Shown here piece after piece: positions 52,611-64,000 of a DNA stretch of 64,000 nucleotides. The notes under the pieces are model-generated. The model searched no databases, was not told where the DNA came from, and saw only the letters and a list, made by a program, of their open reading frames with translations. The position numbers and the translations under genes were made by a program. The DNA comes from Couchioplanes caeruleus (GTDB lineage: Bacteria > Actinomycetota > Actinomycetes > Mycobacteriales > Micromonosporaceae), in contig NZ_CP092183.1 in NCBI RefSeq assembly GCF_023499255.1, positions 565,501 to 629,500 on the forward strand. The letters are read 5' to 3'. The first letter of the stretch is position 1. Every line of letters begins with the position of its first letter.

Positions 52611-53350
52611 GGCGCAACCTTTATCACGACGGTCCCGGCCACCTTGTCGTGCAGGGTCTGCTGGTACGGCTTGTCCCACAGCTGCCAGAACCCGTCGACG
52701 TAGCTGAAGAACGGCACGACCATGCCGCCGACGAACTCGATGAGGTAGCGCTTGGCCGCCATGCTCCGGGTCAGCATGGCGCCCGGGGCGATCGGGATCA
52801 CCCGTACCTTGATGAGCTTCTTGCCCAGCGTCTGCCCGGTGCGGAACATCATCTCGACGTAGTAGACGTAGTACGCCACCAGCAGGAACACGACCAGGCC
52901 GAGCTCGGCCAGCACGAACTTGACGAAGATGCCGCCGAAGTCGGGCGTCTCCGGGGCGAACGTCTCCTGCGGCGTCATGTCCGGCAGCACGCTGGTGAAC
53001 AGCCAGATGAAGACCGGCGCGAAGAGCACCATCGCGACGGCGGTGAGCAGCGCCCCGTCGATCAGGTACGCGAGCAGCCGGGTCCCGAAGTCGGCCAGGG
53101 GGCGGCCGTCGGGGCTCAGCGGCACCGGCTGCGGGCGCCAGCCGGGCGGGCCGTACGGCGGCGGCCCGTACTGCTGGGGCGGCCCGTAGTACGGCGGGTA
53201 GCCCGGCGGCGGTCCCGCGTATCCGGGAGGGGGCCCGGCGGGTGGGGCGCCGGCCGCCGGGGGTTCGCCGGCCGGCTGCGGCGCCGGGCCGCGGACCGGC
53301 CCGGGTTCCGGGCGGCCCGCGGCCGGGGCGTCGTCGTTCGCTTCGGTCAC
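52607..53350 (-). CDS. RDD-domain membrane protein
   Basis: 247 aa. A Pro/Gly-rich N-terminus (about 15-75, PPPGY/YGPP repeats) precedes an RDD domain (about 85-245) with three or four membrane helices: [20 protein letters not shown], then [14 protein letters not shown] and [15 protein letters not shown]. First gene of the RDD-RDD-aminotransferase group; GTG 53350 is close to the end of the dioxygenase gene (10 bases). Confidence 0.82.
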   Translation of the reverse strand: MTEANDDAPAAGRPEPGPVRGPAPQPAGEPPAAGAPPAGPPPGYAGPPPGYPPYYGPPQQYGPPPYGPPGWRPQPVPLSPDGRPLADFGTRLLAYLIDGALLTAVAMVLFAPVFIWLFTSVLPDMTPQETFAPETPDFGGIFVKFVLAELGLVVFLLVAYYVYYVEMMFRTGQTLGKKLIKVRVIPIAPGAMLTRSMAAKRYLIEFVGGMVVPFFSYVDGFWQLWDKPYQQTLHDKVAGTVVIKVAP

Positions 53351-53360
53351 GGGAACAGTG

Positions 53361-54542
<1,182 letters not shown>

Positions 54543-54603
54543 CTAGGCAATAGTGACAATCTCTGCTGGTCAGTCTGCGCATTCGGTAGGGTCTGGACGC
54601 ATC

Positions 54604-55089
54604 ATGGCTGCACAAGATGTCCACCTCGACGCCCTGGATGGCAGACTGCTCGCCGCGCTCGCCGGCGAGCCCCGCATCGGGGTCCTCGAGCTGTCCCGGC
54701 GCCTCGGCGTCGCCCGCGGCACGGTCCAGGCGCGCCTCGACAAGCTGATCGCCCGCGGCGCGGTCCGCGGTTTCGGCCCCGACGTGTCGCCGGCCGCCAT
54801 CGGCTTCGGCGTGATGAGCTTCGTGACCCTCGAGATCTCCCAGCGGTACGGCCACACCGCCGTGACCGCGCACCTCACGGAGATCCCCGAGGTGCTGGAG
54901 GCGCACACGATCACCGGCTCCGGCGACCTGATGTGCCGGATCGTGGCCCGGTCCAACGCCGACCTGCAGCGCGTGATCGACCGCATCCTGGCGTACGAGG
55001 GGATTCTGCGGGCCTCGACGATCATCGCGCTGGCGGAGCAGATCCCGTACCGCACGATGCCGCTGGTCAGGGCCGCCAGCGGCGCATAA
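54604..55089 (+). CDS. Lrp/AsnC-family transcriptional regulator
   Basis: 161 aa. Helix-turn-helix at about 20-45 (LELSRRLGVARGTVQARLDKL) and a C-terminal ligand-binding RAM domain (about 65-150; HTITGSGDLMCRIVARSNADLQ). Lrp/AsnC proteins sense amino acids; with hpd beside it, an aromatic amino acid or ketoacid is a likely ligand. ATG 54604 is preceded by a TAGGGT box 11 nt upstream. The 88-base intergenic region holds no perfect palindrome. Confidence 0.88.
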   Translation: MAAQDVHLDALDGRLLAALAGEPRIGVLELSRRLGVARGTVQARLDKLIARGAVRGFGPDVSPAAIGFGVMSFVTLEISQRYGHTAVTAHLTEIPEVLEAHTITGSGDLMCRIVARSNADLQRVIDRILAYEGILRASTIIALAEQIPYRTMPLVRAASGA

Positions 55090-55139
55090 GGCATCGACAC
55101 GGACTAATCGGGCTAACCGCCGGGCGGTGTCGATCTCGT

Positions 55140-55145
55140 TACCGT
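55140..55145 (+). promoter_or_regulatory. TACCGT, possible -10
   Basis: It lies 6 nt before GTG 55152. Confidence 0.4.
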
Positions 55146-55151
55146 ACCCGC

Positions 55152-56453
55152 GTGGCTTCGGGTGGTCCCTCGGCGAAGAGCGTGGCGCTGGTCGGCGTCG
55201 TGGTCGTCATCGTGCTGGCCACCACCGGGGTGTGGAACCCGTTCCCGAAACTCTGGTCCTGGATCACCAAGAGCGACCCCATCGCGCCGGGCGTCGCGAC
55301 CTGGCAGACGGCGATCGGCGGATCACCGCAGAGCGTCACCATCACCGGCGGCGCGGTCATCGTGGAATACCGCACGTCGGTGGAGGCGTACGGGCTGACC
55401 GCCGGCGTGCAGCTGTGGAAGTCCGACGCCGACTGGGCCGGGGTGGCCGGCGGGGACTCCGACGCGGTCGTGGTCGTCGGCCGGCTGCTCACCAAGGGGT
55501 ACGAGGTCCTCGACCCGGCGACCGGGGCGGTCCGGCGCAAGGACACCGAGGCCACCGCGGTGTGGACGTACGCCGACGCGGTCCTCGACCTGCGCTGCCC
55601 GGCGGCCGGTGAGTGCGAGCTGACCGCCTGGGAGCCGCGCGGCAGCAAGCCCATGTGGACGGTGCCCACACCCGGCATCGGGTTCGTGCTCAACGCGTCG
55701 AACCCCGACCTGCCGGACACCCAGCCCATCGGCAACGACCGGGTCGACGCCCGGGCCGCCGGTCCCCGGCCGCTGCCCAACCTCATCGGGCTGCCGGGCG
55801 ACGGCAAGGTGCAGATCATCGACACCGCGCAGGGGCGGGTGGCGCTGACCCGTACGCCGTCGCGCGACCAGCGCATCGCGGTCGTCGGCAGCCGGGTGCT
55901 CACCGTCACCGGCGAGGCGCGCGACGGCACCTGCTATTACGGCGTGGTCGCGCACGATCCGCCGTCCGGGCAGCCCGTGTGGCAGCGCGACGGGCTCAAC
56001 CTGCGGACCGCGTCCAGCGACTGCAAGCAGGAGAAGGACCCGGCCGGCGGCTCCGACGTGGTGCTCGGCGTCGACCCGGTGGGCCGGCCGGAGCTCATCG
56101 CCGCGCACGACGGGCGTGATCTGTGGCACGGACGGAAGGGGCAGGAGGTGCTCGCGGTCGACAACTCGTACGCCCTCATCCGCAGCACCGACGAGCGGAC
56201 GGTCAGCGCCCGGTCCTTCGGACGGGGATCGGTGGCGTGGCGCCGTACGGTCAACCCGGGCGCGTCCGCGGCGCTGACGCCGTACGCGGCCATCATCGCT
56301 GATGTGAAGCCCAGCCGGATCGTCGCGCTGAGCCCGCGCACCGGGGGTGTGCTGACCGAGGCCCGGACCGATGCGAAGGTCTTCGCGGCCGGTCCCGGCG
56401 GCCTGATCCTGGTGTCCGGGCGCGACATGGCCTACCTGCCCTACGCGTCGTGA
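55152..56453 (+). CDS. Membrane-anchored PQQ-like beta-propeller protein
   Basis: 433 aa. One helix near the N-terminus (about 9-27, [19 protein letters not shown]), then beta-propeller blades of BamB/PQQ type (e.g. [41 protein letters not shown]). Four cysteines (about 150, 156, 260 and 294) could form disulfides. It is a longer relative of the protein at 45205. The ligand and partners are unknown. GTG 55152 is supported by the box above it and by the charged N-terminus. Confidence 0.72.
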   Translation: MASGGPSAKSVALVGVVVVIVLATTGVWNPFPKLWSWITKSDPIAPGVATWQTAIGGSPQSVTITGGAVIVEYRTSVEAYGLTAGVQLWKSDADWAGVAGGDSDAVVVVGRLLTKGYEVLDPATGAVRRKDTEATAVWTYADAVLDLRCPAAGECELTAWEPRGSKPMWTVPTPGIGFVLNASNPDLPDTQPIGNDRVDARAAGPRPLPNLIGLPGDGKVQIIDTAQGRVALTRTPSRDQRIAVVGSRVLTVTGEARDGTCYYGVVAHDPPSGQPVWQRDGLNLRTASSDCKQEKDPAGGSDVVLGVDPVGRPELIAAHDGRDLWHGRKGQEVLAVDNSYALIRSTDERTVSARSFGRGSVAWRRTVNPGASAALTPYAAIIADVKPSRIVALSPRTGGVLTEARTDAKVFAAGPGGLILVSGRDMAYLPYAS

Positions 56454-56498
56454 GCCGGCCGGGCCGCCGCCGGTTCGCACGTCCGGCCGGCGCTGGCC

Positions 56499-56504
56499 TA
56501 GGCT
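56499..56504 (+). promoter_or_regulatory. TAGGCT, possible -10
   Basis: It lies 8 nt before ATG 56513. Confidence 0.4.
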
Positions 56505-56512
56505 TGCCCGTC

Positions 56513-58180
<1,668 letters not shown>

Positions 58181-58182
58181 CC

Positions 58183-58203
58183 GGCGCGGCGGCCCGCCGC
58201 GCC
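58183..58203. terminator. Bidirectional hairpin between the fumarase and lipoprotein genes
   Basis: GGCGCGGCGG (58183-58192) and CCGCCGCGCC (58194-58203) are complementary. The stem closes on a few central bases, between converging stops 31 bases apart. Confidence 0.65.
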
Positions 58204-58211
58204 CGGGTCGC

Positions 58212-58733
58212 TCAGGCGCAGTAGCCGGCGACCGGGGTGAGCCAGTTCGCCAGCTCGGTCCGAAGGACCTTGTCGAGGTCCTTCGTGGTCTTGATCTTGT
58301 CGAACAGCTTGCTGTCGTTCCCGCTCTTGGTGAACTTGGCTGCCGAGGTGGCACCCGCCTGCCGCAGCTCCGGATCCTGCGCGGCGGCGGTCTCCTTCTT
58401 CATCTTCGCGCCGACGTCCCGGAGCTCCTTGCCCGCCGCCTTCTCCGCGGCCTGGGCGTTGTCGGCCTGCTTCGCCTCCTTGTAGGCGATCATCTTGCCG
58501 ATCTCCGTACCGAAGTCCTCGGTCCCGTCGCTGTAGATCTTGACGACCTTGGCGCAGACCTTCCTGGTGTTCGCCGTGTAGTCCGGCGCGGCCGACGTGG
58601 GCGCCGCCGTCGGCGCGGCCTCCGTGGCAGCGGTGGTCGTGCCGGCCGTCGGCTCCGCGTCACCGTCGCTGCTGCAGGCCGTCCCGGACAGGAGCAGGCC
58701 GCCGAGGGTCGCGGCGAGAAGGGCGCGTCGCAT
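58212..58733 (-). CDS. Small secreted lipoprotein
   Basis: 173 aa. Signal and lipobox SGTAC (Cys20) followed by a Thr/Ala/Pro linker (about 25-50) and a mostly helical, Lys/Ala-rich domain with Cys near 59 and the penultimate residue (AGYCA). No family recognised. ATG 58733 has AGGA 8 nt before it; earlier in-frame starts lack a ribosome site. Confidence 0.62.
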   Translation of the reverse strand: MRRALLAATLGGLLLSGTACSSDGDAEPTAGTTTAATEAAPTAAPTSAAPDYTANTRKVCAKVVKIYSDGTEDFGTEIGKMIAYKEAKQADNAQAAEKAAGKELRDVGAKMKKETAAAQDPELRQAGATSAAKFTKSGNDSKLFDKIKTTKDLDKVLRTELANWLTPVAGYCA

Positions 58734-58899
58734 GACAAAGATCCTGTTCGTCGGGGACGTCCAAACCCTCGGGACGATACTTCCGCGCCGCTGCCTCGTC
58801 CAACCCACGCCCTCCCGACCGGGCCGCGCGCCCGTCCTGTCGTGGCGCCCCCACGTTAGGGTCCGTCGATGTACGGACTGGGTGGAGCGAGGTGACGGA

Positions 58900-61881
58900 A
58901 TGCGATTCGGCATTCTGGGGCCGCTGTCGGTGACCGACGCGGGCCGGGAGGTCGTCGTCACCGCCGGCCGGGACCGGACCGTCCTGGCCGTGCTGCTGCT
59001 GAACGCGGGCCGGATCGTCGGCGTGGACCAGCTGATCGACGCGGTGTGGGACCACGCGCCCCCGGCGACCGCCCGGGGCCAGCTTCAGACCTGCGTCTCG
59101 CGCCTGCGCCGGGTGCTCCCGCCGGACGTGATCATGACCGATCCGGCCGGTTACGGCGTCGCCGCCGGTCCCGACCGGCTCGATGCGGCCGAGTTCACGG
59201 AGCTCGTGGGTCGTGCCCGCGCCATGGCCGGAGCCCAGCCGGCGGGCGCCGCGAACCTCTACCGGACGGCACTGGCCCTGTGGCGAGGGCCGGCTCTGGC
59301 CGGCATCGACAGCCCGGCCGTGCGGTACCGCGCCGCGGTGCTGGACGAGCAGTACGGCGCCGTGCTGGAGGACTGGATCGACCTGGAAATCGCAGCGGGC
59401 CGGGAGGGCGACCTCGTTCCCGAGCTGACCGGGCTCGTCGAGCAGCACCCGCTGCGCGAGCGCCTCCGGGCCCAGCTGATGCTGGCGCTCTACCGGGCCG
59501 GCCGGCAGTCCGACGCCCTCGCCGAGTACCGCCGCGCCCGGGACCTGCTGCACGACCAGGTGGGCGTCGAGCCCGGAGCCGCACTTCAGGACCTGCATCG
59601 GCGCATCCTGACCGGCGACGTCGGTCCAGCCGCAGGCGCCGCGAGCAGCGCCGAACCGGTCCGCGCCCTGCCGCGCTCGGTGGGCGACTTCACGGGCCGG
59701 GAGGAAACCATCGAGCGGCTGCTCCGGGCCGCGACCGACACCGGTCTTCTGACGATCGACGGCATGGCCGGCAGCGGCAAGACGACTCTGGCGCTGCGGG
59801 TGGCGGAGATCCTCACCGACAGGTATCCCGACGCTCAGCTGTTCCTCGACCTGCAGGGCCACAGCGAAGGTGAGCCGCTCACGCCCGACGCGGCCCTGCT
59901 GGCGCTTCTGCGTCAGCTCGGCCTGGAGGCCGAACGGATACCGCCGGACCCGGCCGGCAGGGCCACGCTGTGGCGTACGCAGCTCGCGGGGCGCCGGGCA
60001 TTGGTGATCCTCGACAACGCGGCGTCGAGCTCCCAGCTGACCAGGTTGCTGCCCGCCTCGCCGACCACGCTGACCCTGGTCACGAGCCGTCGGCGGCTCA
60101 TCGGCCTCGACGGAGGCCACCCCGAGTCGTTGTCCGTGCTGACCGAGCGGGACGCGGTGGAACTCCTCGCCAGGATCGTCGGACCTCGGGTCGCCGCCGA
60201 ACCCGAGGCGGCCATGGCGGTGGCGCGCCGCTGCGGTGGGCTGCCGCTGGCGATCCGGCTGGCCGGGGCCCGGCTGGCGCACCGGCCGGGCTGGCGGGTG
60301 GCCGACCTGCTCAGGCGGCTGGGCGACGCGGCGCTGCCCGAGCTGGCCGCCGAGGACCGCGGGGTCGCCCGCGCGTTCGCCATGTCCTTCGAACAGCTCC
60401 CGGAGCGCGTCCAGCGGGTCTTCCGCTTGCTCGGCCGGCACCCGGCGGAGCGCATCGGCGCTCTGTCGGTCGCGGCGCTCGCGGGACTGTCCAACGACGA
60501 CGCGCAGGACGTCCTGGACGATCTCGTCGACGTGAACCTCGTCGAGGAACCGCTGCCGGGTCGATACCGCCTGCACGACCTGGTCCGCCAGTACGCCGCC
60601 GGCCTGGCCGAGGCCCTGGAGCCGGACGAGGTGCACGACGCCCTGGCCGGGCTGGTCGACCTGCACCTGCAGGTCGGAAGCCGGCTCGCCCTCGACCGCG
60701 AGAGCGACTACGCCCACCGGGACCTCATCGTGGAGCCGCCGCTCCGGCCCGAGCTCGTACGGCTCGCGACGGACGACCCCCAGTGGCCGGAGGAGCACCG
60801 CACCGACCTGGTCCCGCTGATCCGTACGGCCGCCGCGATCGGACAGCCGGGCCGGGCCTGGCGGCTGGCCCGCGTCTCGTGGCGGCTGCTGTACCAGAGC
60901 GGCTACCTCGCCGACGTCGTCGCCACCTGCTCCGAGGGCCTGGCCGCGGCCACCGAGGCGGAGGACGAGTACGGCGTGGCCATCATGAACAACTACCTCG
61001 CCTCCGGGTACTTCGTCCTGGGCCGGCCGGACGAGGCGCTGAGCCGGATCACCGTCATGCTCGATTACCAGCTCCGCACCGGAAACCGCTCGGCCGAGGG
61101 ACGCGCTCGAGCCAATCTGAGCGGCGTGCTCATGCAGCTCGGCCGCATCGTCGAGGGCCAGGGCGAAGGGCACCGGGCGTACCGGCTGCTGCAGAGCGAG
61201 GGCCACCGGAGCGCGCCGGTCGTGCTCCGGGTCCATCTGGGTTACGGCGACGTCGTGGCCGGTCGCTACCGGGAAGCCCTGCGCAGCGGCCGGATCGCGC
61301 TGCAATGGTTCGCGGAGAGCCGATCCACGTACTTCGTTCCCAGCGCGCTCATCCTCATCGGGCAGGCCCGGTTGCATCTCGGCGACCTCGGTGCGGCCGA
61401 GCGGGCGTTGGAAGCCGCCCTCACCGTCGCCCGTGAGCACCGCATCCACACCGAGGAGGCGGAGTCGACCAACCTGCTGGGCCGCGCCGCGTTCGCCCGG
61501 GGAAGGCCCGACCGGGCCGTCGAGCTGCATCTGACCGCGCTGGAGATGAGTCGCGAGCGGGGGTGGCTGCCGCGGCTGGCCCGGTACTCCAACCACCTCG
61601 GGCTCGCCATGCGGGCGGTGGACGACGAGCGGGGAGCGGTGGAGCTGCACCGGCAGGCGCTGGCGACCGCGCGCCGGGCGAATCATCCGCTCGAGGAGGG
61701 ACGGGCCTTGAGCGGTCTCGCTGCGTGTCTCGTCGAACGGGACCGGAAGGCGGCGGTGCGGCACTGGCGGCAGGCGCTCGAGATCTTCGAACGGGTGGGC
61801 GTACCGGAGCGCTTCGAGGTGCGGCAGCGGCTGAGTGAGCTGGAGCCGGCGTACGCGAACAGCCCGCTCACCGCGATGTGA
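58900..61881 (+). CDS. SARP/AfsR-family regulator (BTAD, NB-ARC, TPR)
   Basis: 993 aa. A winged-helix OmpR-type DNA-binding domain (about 1-92, [17 protein letters not shown]), the bacterial transcriptional activator (BTAD) domain (about 95-240), an NTPase domain with Walker [11 protein letters not shown] (288-297) and [11 protein letters not shown], and C-terminal TPR-like helical repeats (about 640-985). This is the AfsR architecture, typical of activators of secondary metabolism. The target genes are unknown. GGTGGAGCGAGG lies 7-18 bases upstream of ATG 58900. Confidence 0.92.
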   Translation: MRFGILGPLSVTDAGREVVVTAGRDRTVLAVLLLNAGRIVGVDQLIDAVWDHAPPATARGQLQTCVSRLRRVLPPDVIMTDPAGYGVAAGPDRLDAAEFTELVGRARAMAGAQPAGAANLYRTALALWRGPALAGIDSPAVRYRAAVLDEQYGAVLEDWIDLEIAAGREGDLVPELTGLVEQHPLRERLRAQLMLALYRAGRQSDALAEYRRARDLLHDQVGVEPGAALQDLHRRILTGDVGPAAGAASSAEPVRALPRSVGDFTGREETIERLLRAATDTGLLTIDGMAGSGKTTLALRVAEILTDRYPDAQLFLDLQGHSEGEPLTPDAALLALLRQLGLEAERIPPDPAGRATLWRTQLAGRRALVILDNAASSSQLTRLLPASPTTLTLVTSRRRLIGLDGGHPESLSVLTERDAVELLARIVGPRVAAEPEAAMAVARRCGGLPLAIRLAGARLAHRPGWRVADLLRRLGDAALPELAAEDRGVARAFAMSFEQLPERVQRVFRLLGRHPAERIGALSVAALAGLSNDDAQDVLDDLVDVNLVEEPLPGRYRLHDLVRQYAAGLAEALEPDEVHDALAGLVDLHLQVGSRLALDRESDYAHRDLIVEPPLRPELVRLATDDPQWPEEHRTDLVPLIRTAAAIGQPGRAWRLARVSWRLLYQSGYLADVVATCSEGLAAATEAEDEYGVAIMNNYLASGYFVLGRPDEALSRITVMLDYQLRTGNRSAEGRARANLSGVLMQLGRIVEGQGEGHRAYRLLQSEGHRSAPVVLRVHLGYGDVVAGRYREALRSGRIALQWFAESRSTYFVPSALILIGQARLHLGDLGAAERALEAALTVAREHRIHTEEAESTNLLGRAAFARGRPDRAVELHLTALEMSRERGWLPRLARYSNHLGLAMRAVDDERGAVELHRQALATARRANHPLEEGRALSGLAACLVERDRKAAVRHWRQALEIFERVGVPERFEVRQRLSELEPAYANSPLTAM

Positions 61882-61888
61882 ACGAGCT

Positions 61889-61952
61889 GCACGCCCCCGA
61901 TGTAGCCGTTCCGCTCCCTTTGGGGGCGTGCGATGGCACGGGAGCGGAACGG
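61889..61952 (+). other. Two interleaved inverted repeats after the SARP gene
   Basis: Arm A is GCACGCCCCC (61889-61898) and GGGGGCGTGC (61922-61931); arm B is CCGTTCCGCTCCC (61906-61918) and GGGAGCGGAACGG (61940-61952). Both pairs are perfect and overlap in the order A-B-A'-B', so they either form a pseudoknot or exclude each other. They lie 8-71 bases after the stop and 115 bases before the pseudogene start. They might be a terminator, an attenuator or a structured RNA. Confidence 0.75.
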
Positions 61953-62066
61953 CCTGGTGAAGCGTGCTCCCCGGCGCTCTCATCGCGCTGTCGTATCGCT
62001 CTCACGAGCTATCGTCCGGGGGTTGCAGCGCGGCAGGTTCGGGTTCGGCGCACGGAAGGAGGCCAG

Positions 62067-62505
62067 GTGCGGTTCGGCATCCTCGGTCCCCTGTCCGTGA
62101 CCGATGCGGGCCGGGAGGTGGCGATCACCGCCGGTCGGGACCGTACCGTGCTCAGCGTGCTGCTGCTGCACGCCGGCCGGACCGTCGGCGTGGACCAGCT
62201 CATCGACGCGGTGTGGGGTGAAGCGCCACCGGCGACGGCCCGCGGCCGGTTGCAGACCTGCGTCTCGCGGCTCCGCCGGCTCCTGCCGCCCGGCGCGATC
62301 CTGACGAATTCCGGGTCGGGCGCTGAGCGGACTGGCCGCCTGCGTCGCGGTCTCCGATCCGGCTGCCGGGCGGCGGTACCGGCAGCAGGCGCGGGACATC
62401 TTCACGGCGATGGGCGTGCCGGACCACCTCGAGGTGGAGCGGCGGCTGAACAGTGGCCTGGATCAACTGCGTCGCGGCCGCGGCCGGGGCAGGATGGGAT
62501 CGTGA
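62067..62505 (+). pseudogene. Second SARP/AfsR regulator, internally deleted
   Basis: GTG 62067 with GGAAGGAGG upstream begins [19 protein letters not shown], nearly identical to the preceding regulator, and matches for about 80 codons to [12 protein letters not shown]. From about 62314 a different frame matches the regulator's extreme C-terminus ([19 protein letters not shown], then [20 protein letters not shown]) and ends at TGA 62503-62505. Compared with the 993-residue paralogue, about 860 codons are gone and the ends are out of frame. The old stop overlaps the fumC start. Confidence 0.85.
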
Positions 62506-63902
62506 CGACGACTGACGAGAGCGGATACCGGATCGAGCGCGACACGATGGGTGAGGTCCGGGTGCCGGCCGATGCCCTGTGGCGGGCGCAGACGCAGCGC
62601 GCCGTGGAGAATTTTCCGATTTCCGGGCGGGGGCTGGAGTCCTCGCACATCCGGGCGCTGGCCCGGATCAAGGGTGCTGCCGCACAGGTCAACGCGGCCC
62701 TGGGGGTGCTGGACGAGGATCTGGCCAAGGCGATCGTCACGGCCGCGGCGCACGTCGCCGACGGCGGGTACGACGATCAGTTCCCGATCGACGTCTTCCA
62801 GACCGGCTCCGGCACGTCGTCGAACATGAACGCCAACGAGGTGATCGCCACCCTCGCGTCGCGGGAGCTGGGCCGGCCGGTCCACCCCAACGACCACGTG
62901 AACGCGTCGCAGTCCAGCAACGACGTGTTCCCGTCCTCGATCCATCTGGCCGCGACCGAGGCGGTCACCTCCGACCTCGTGCCGGCCCTGGAGCACCTCG
63001 AGGCCGCGCTGAGCGCCAAGGCGGGGCAGTGGGCCGAGGTCGTCAAGTCCGGCCGTACGCATCTCATGGACGCCACGCCGGTCACCCTGGGTCAGGAATT
63101 CTCCGGGTACGCGGCGCAGGTGCGCAACGGCATCGACCGCCTCACCGCCACCCTGCCGCGCCTCGCCGAGTTGCCCCTGGGCGGGACCGCCGTGGGCACC
63201 GGGGTGAACACCCCGCCCGGGTTCGCCCCGGCGGTGATCGAGCGGCTGCGAGAGTCGACCGGCCTGCCGCTGACCGAGGCGCGTAACCACTTCGAGGCGC
63301 AGGGCGCGCGCGACGGCCTGGTCGAGGCGTCCGGGCAGCTGCGGGTCGTCGCGGTCAGCCTCTACAAGATCGTGAACGACATCCGGTGGATGGGCTCCGG
63401 TCCCCGCGCCGGCCTGCGTGAGCTGCGCCTCCCCGACCTGCAGCCCGGCTCGTCGATCATGCCGGGCAAGGTCAATCCGGTCGTGCCCGAGTCGGTGCGC
63501 CAGGTCGCCGCCCAGGTGATCGGCAACGACGCCGCGGTCGCGTTCGCCGGCACCCAGGGTGACTTCGAGCTCAACGTCATGCTTCCGGTGATGGCCCGCA
63601 ACCTGCTCGAGTCGATCAAGCTGCTGGCCGCCGCGGCCCGGATGCTGGCCGACCGCTGCATCGACGGCCTGGAGGTCAACGAGGAGGTCGTCCGCGGGTA
63701 CGCCGAGGGCTCGCCGTCGATCGTCACGCCGCTCAACCGCTACCTCGGGTACGACGAGGCGGCCGCGATCGCCAAGCAGGCCCTCAAGGAAGACAAGACC
63801 ATCCGGGCGGTTGTCATCGAACGCGGACATGTCGCCAACGGCACGCTGACCGAGGAACAGCTGGACACGGCCCTCGACGTGCTCCGGATGACCCGGCCCT
63901 GA
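62502..63902 (+). CDS. fumC: Class II fumarate hydratase
   Basis: 466 aa, usual length. Homotetrameric, iron-free. It shows [16 protein letters not shown] (about 104-119), [20 protein letters not shown] (about 184-203) and the signature [12 protein letters not shown] (about 318-329) with the catalytic Ser loop. It interconverts fumarate and malate. GTG 62502 overlaps the stop of the SARP pseudogene remnant (GTGA), so it may once have been coupled to that gene. Confidence 0.97.
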   Translation: MTTTDESGYRIERDTMGEVRVPADALWRAQTQRAVENFPISGRGLESSHIRALARIKGAAAQVNAALGVLDEDLAKAIVTAAAHVADGGYDDQFPIDVFQTGSGTSSNMNANEVIATLASRELGRPVHPNDHVNASQSSNDVFPSSIHLAATEAVTSDLVPALEHLEAALSAKAGQWAEVVKSGRTHLMDATPVTLGQEFSGYAAQVRNGIDRLTATLPRLAELPLGGTAVGTGVNTPPGFAPAVIERLRESTGLPLTEARNHFEAQGARDGLVEASGQLRVVAVSLYKIVNDIRWMGSGPRAGLRELRLPDLQPGSSIMPGKVNPVVPESVRQVAAQVIGNDAAVAFAGTQGDFELNVMLPVMARNLLESIKLLAAAARMLADRCIDGLEVNEEVVRGYAEGSPSIVTPLNRYLGYDEAAAIAKQALKEDKTIRAVVIERGHVANGTLTEEQLDTALDVLRMTRP

Positions 63903-63968
63903 CCGGCCGTCGGCAGAAGGCGGCGATCGGGCCTTGTGAATGATCGTCGTCTTCGATGGAATGCGGGC

Positions 63969-64000
63969 ATGAGAAGACGCCTGACGGCCGGGGCCGTCGC
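63969..64000 (+). CDS. Start of an exported protein, cut by the window edge
   Basis: ATG 63969 opens a frame reading MRRRLTAGAV, typical of the positively charged start of a signal peptide. Only ten codons are visible. Confidence 0.35.
   Translation, partial: MRRRLTAGAV

Noticed and set aside
61878..62501. Upstream in-frame extension of fumC
   Set aside because: This frame runs through the SARP pseudogene and non-coding sequence. The usual fumarase length starts at GTG 62502.

Overview
The window is GC-rich chromosomal DNA with GC-biased third codon positions, many GTG starts and four-base stop/start overlaps. The gene set points to an actinobacterium: Lsr2, ClpC, CarD, a DUF2510/RDD membrane protein, a SARP/AfsR regulator and septum-formation lipoproteins. 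The family Micromonosporaceae (Actinoplanes-like) is the best guess, based on remembered gene neighbourhoods; no 16S or other decisive marker is present. No tRNA, rRNA, insertion sequence, prophage or CRISPR array was seen.

Layout. 0.3-5.4 kb: a lipoprotein binding protein of the osmoprotectant (OpuAC) family with a permuted domain order, a repetitive membrane protein, and a solo NuoD-like gene coupled to a MidA-type methyltransferase. 5.4-12.8 kb: cofactor genes (DUF2520 protein, panC, panD; nadB, nadC; coaX) with a septum-formation lipoprotein. 13.4-24.6 kb: housekeeping block lsr2, clpC, HIT protein, mutY, ACT protein, def, membrane protein, disA, radA, LpqE-like lipoprotein. 24.7-29 kb: a small biosynthetic cluster (UbiA prenyltransferase, methyltransferase, flavoprotein, type III polyketide synthase). 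30-32 kb: carD, ispD, ispF. The order panC-panD-coaX-lsr2-clpC-mutY-disA-radA-lpqE-carD-ispD-ispF is close to the Mycobacterium tuberculosis Rv3603c-Rv3581c block as I remember it, here with local insertions and without lysS.

33.3-41.5 kb is a chitosan utilisation locus: a secreted GH46 chitosanase with a CBM13 lectin domain, divergent from a ROK regulator, ABC importer, GH4 hydrolase and sugar kinase, in the order of the Streptomyces csnR-csnEFGHK operon. 41.5-55 kb carries tyrosine catabolism in two pieces (homogentisate dioxygenase / unknown protein / fumarylacetoacetase, and 4-hydroxyphenylpyruvate dioxygenase next to an Lrp/AsnC regulator), with a ROK/MFS pair, an aminotransferase and two RDD proteins between them. 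Fumarate, a product of this pathway, is also the substrate of two unrelated fumarases at 56.5 kb (class I) and 62.5 kb (class II). Between these lie a lipoprotein, a large SARP/AfsR regulator and a second SARP gene reduced to a deletion-bearing pseudogene.

Recurring features: many start codons sit 6-8 nt after a TANNNT box, which suggests leaderless transcripts; three convergent gene pairs end in one shared CTAG; and several intergenic gaps hold tandem arrays with periods (28-29, 46 and 35 bp) that do not preserve reading frame.
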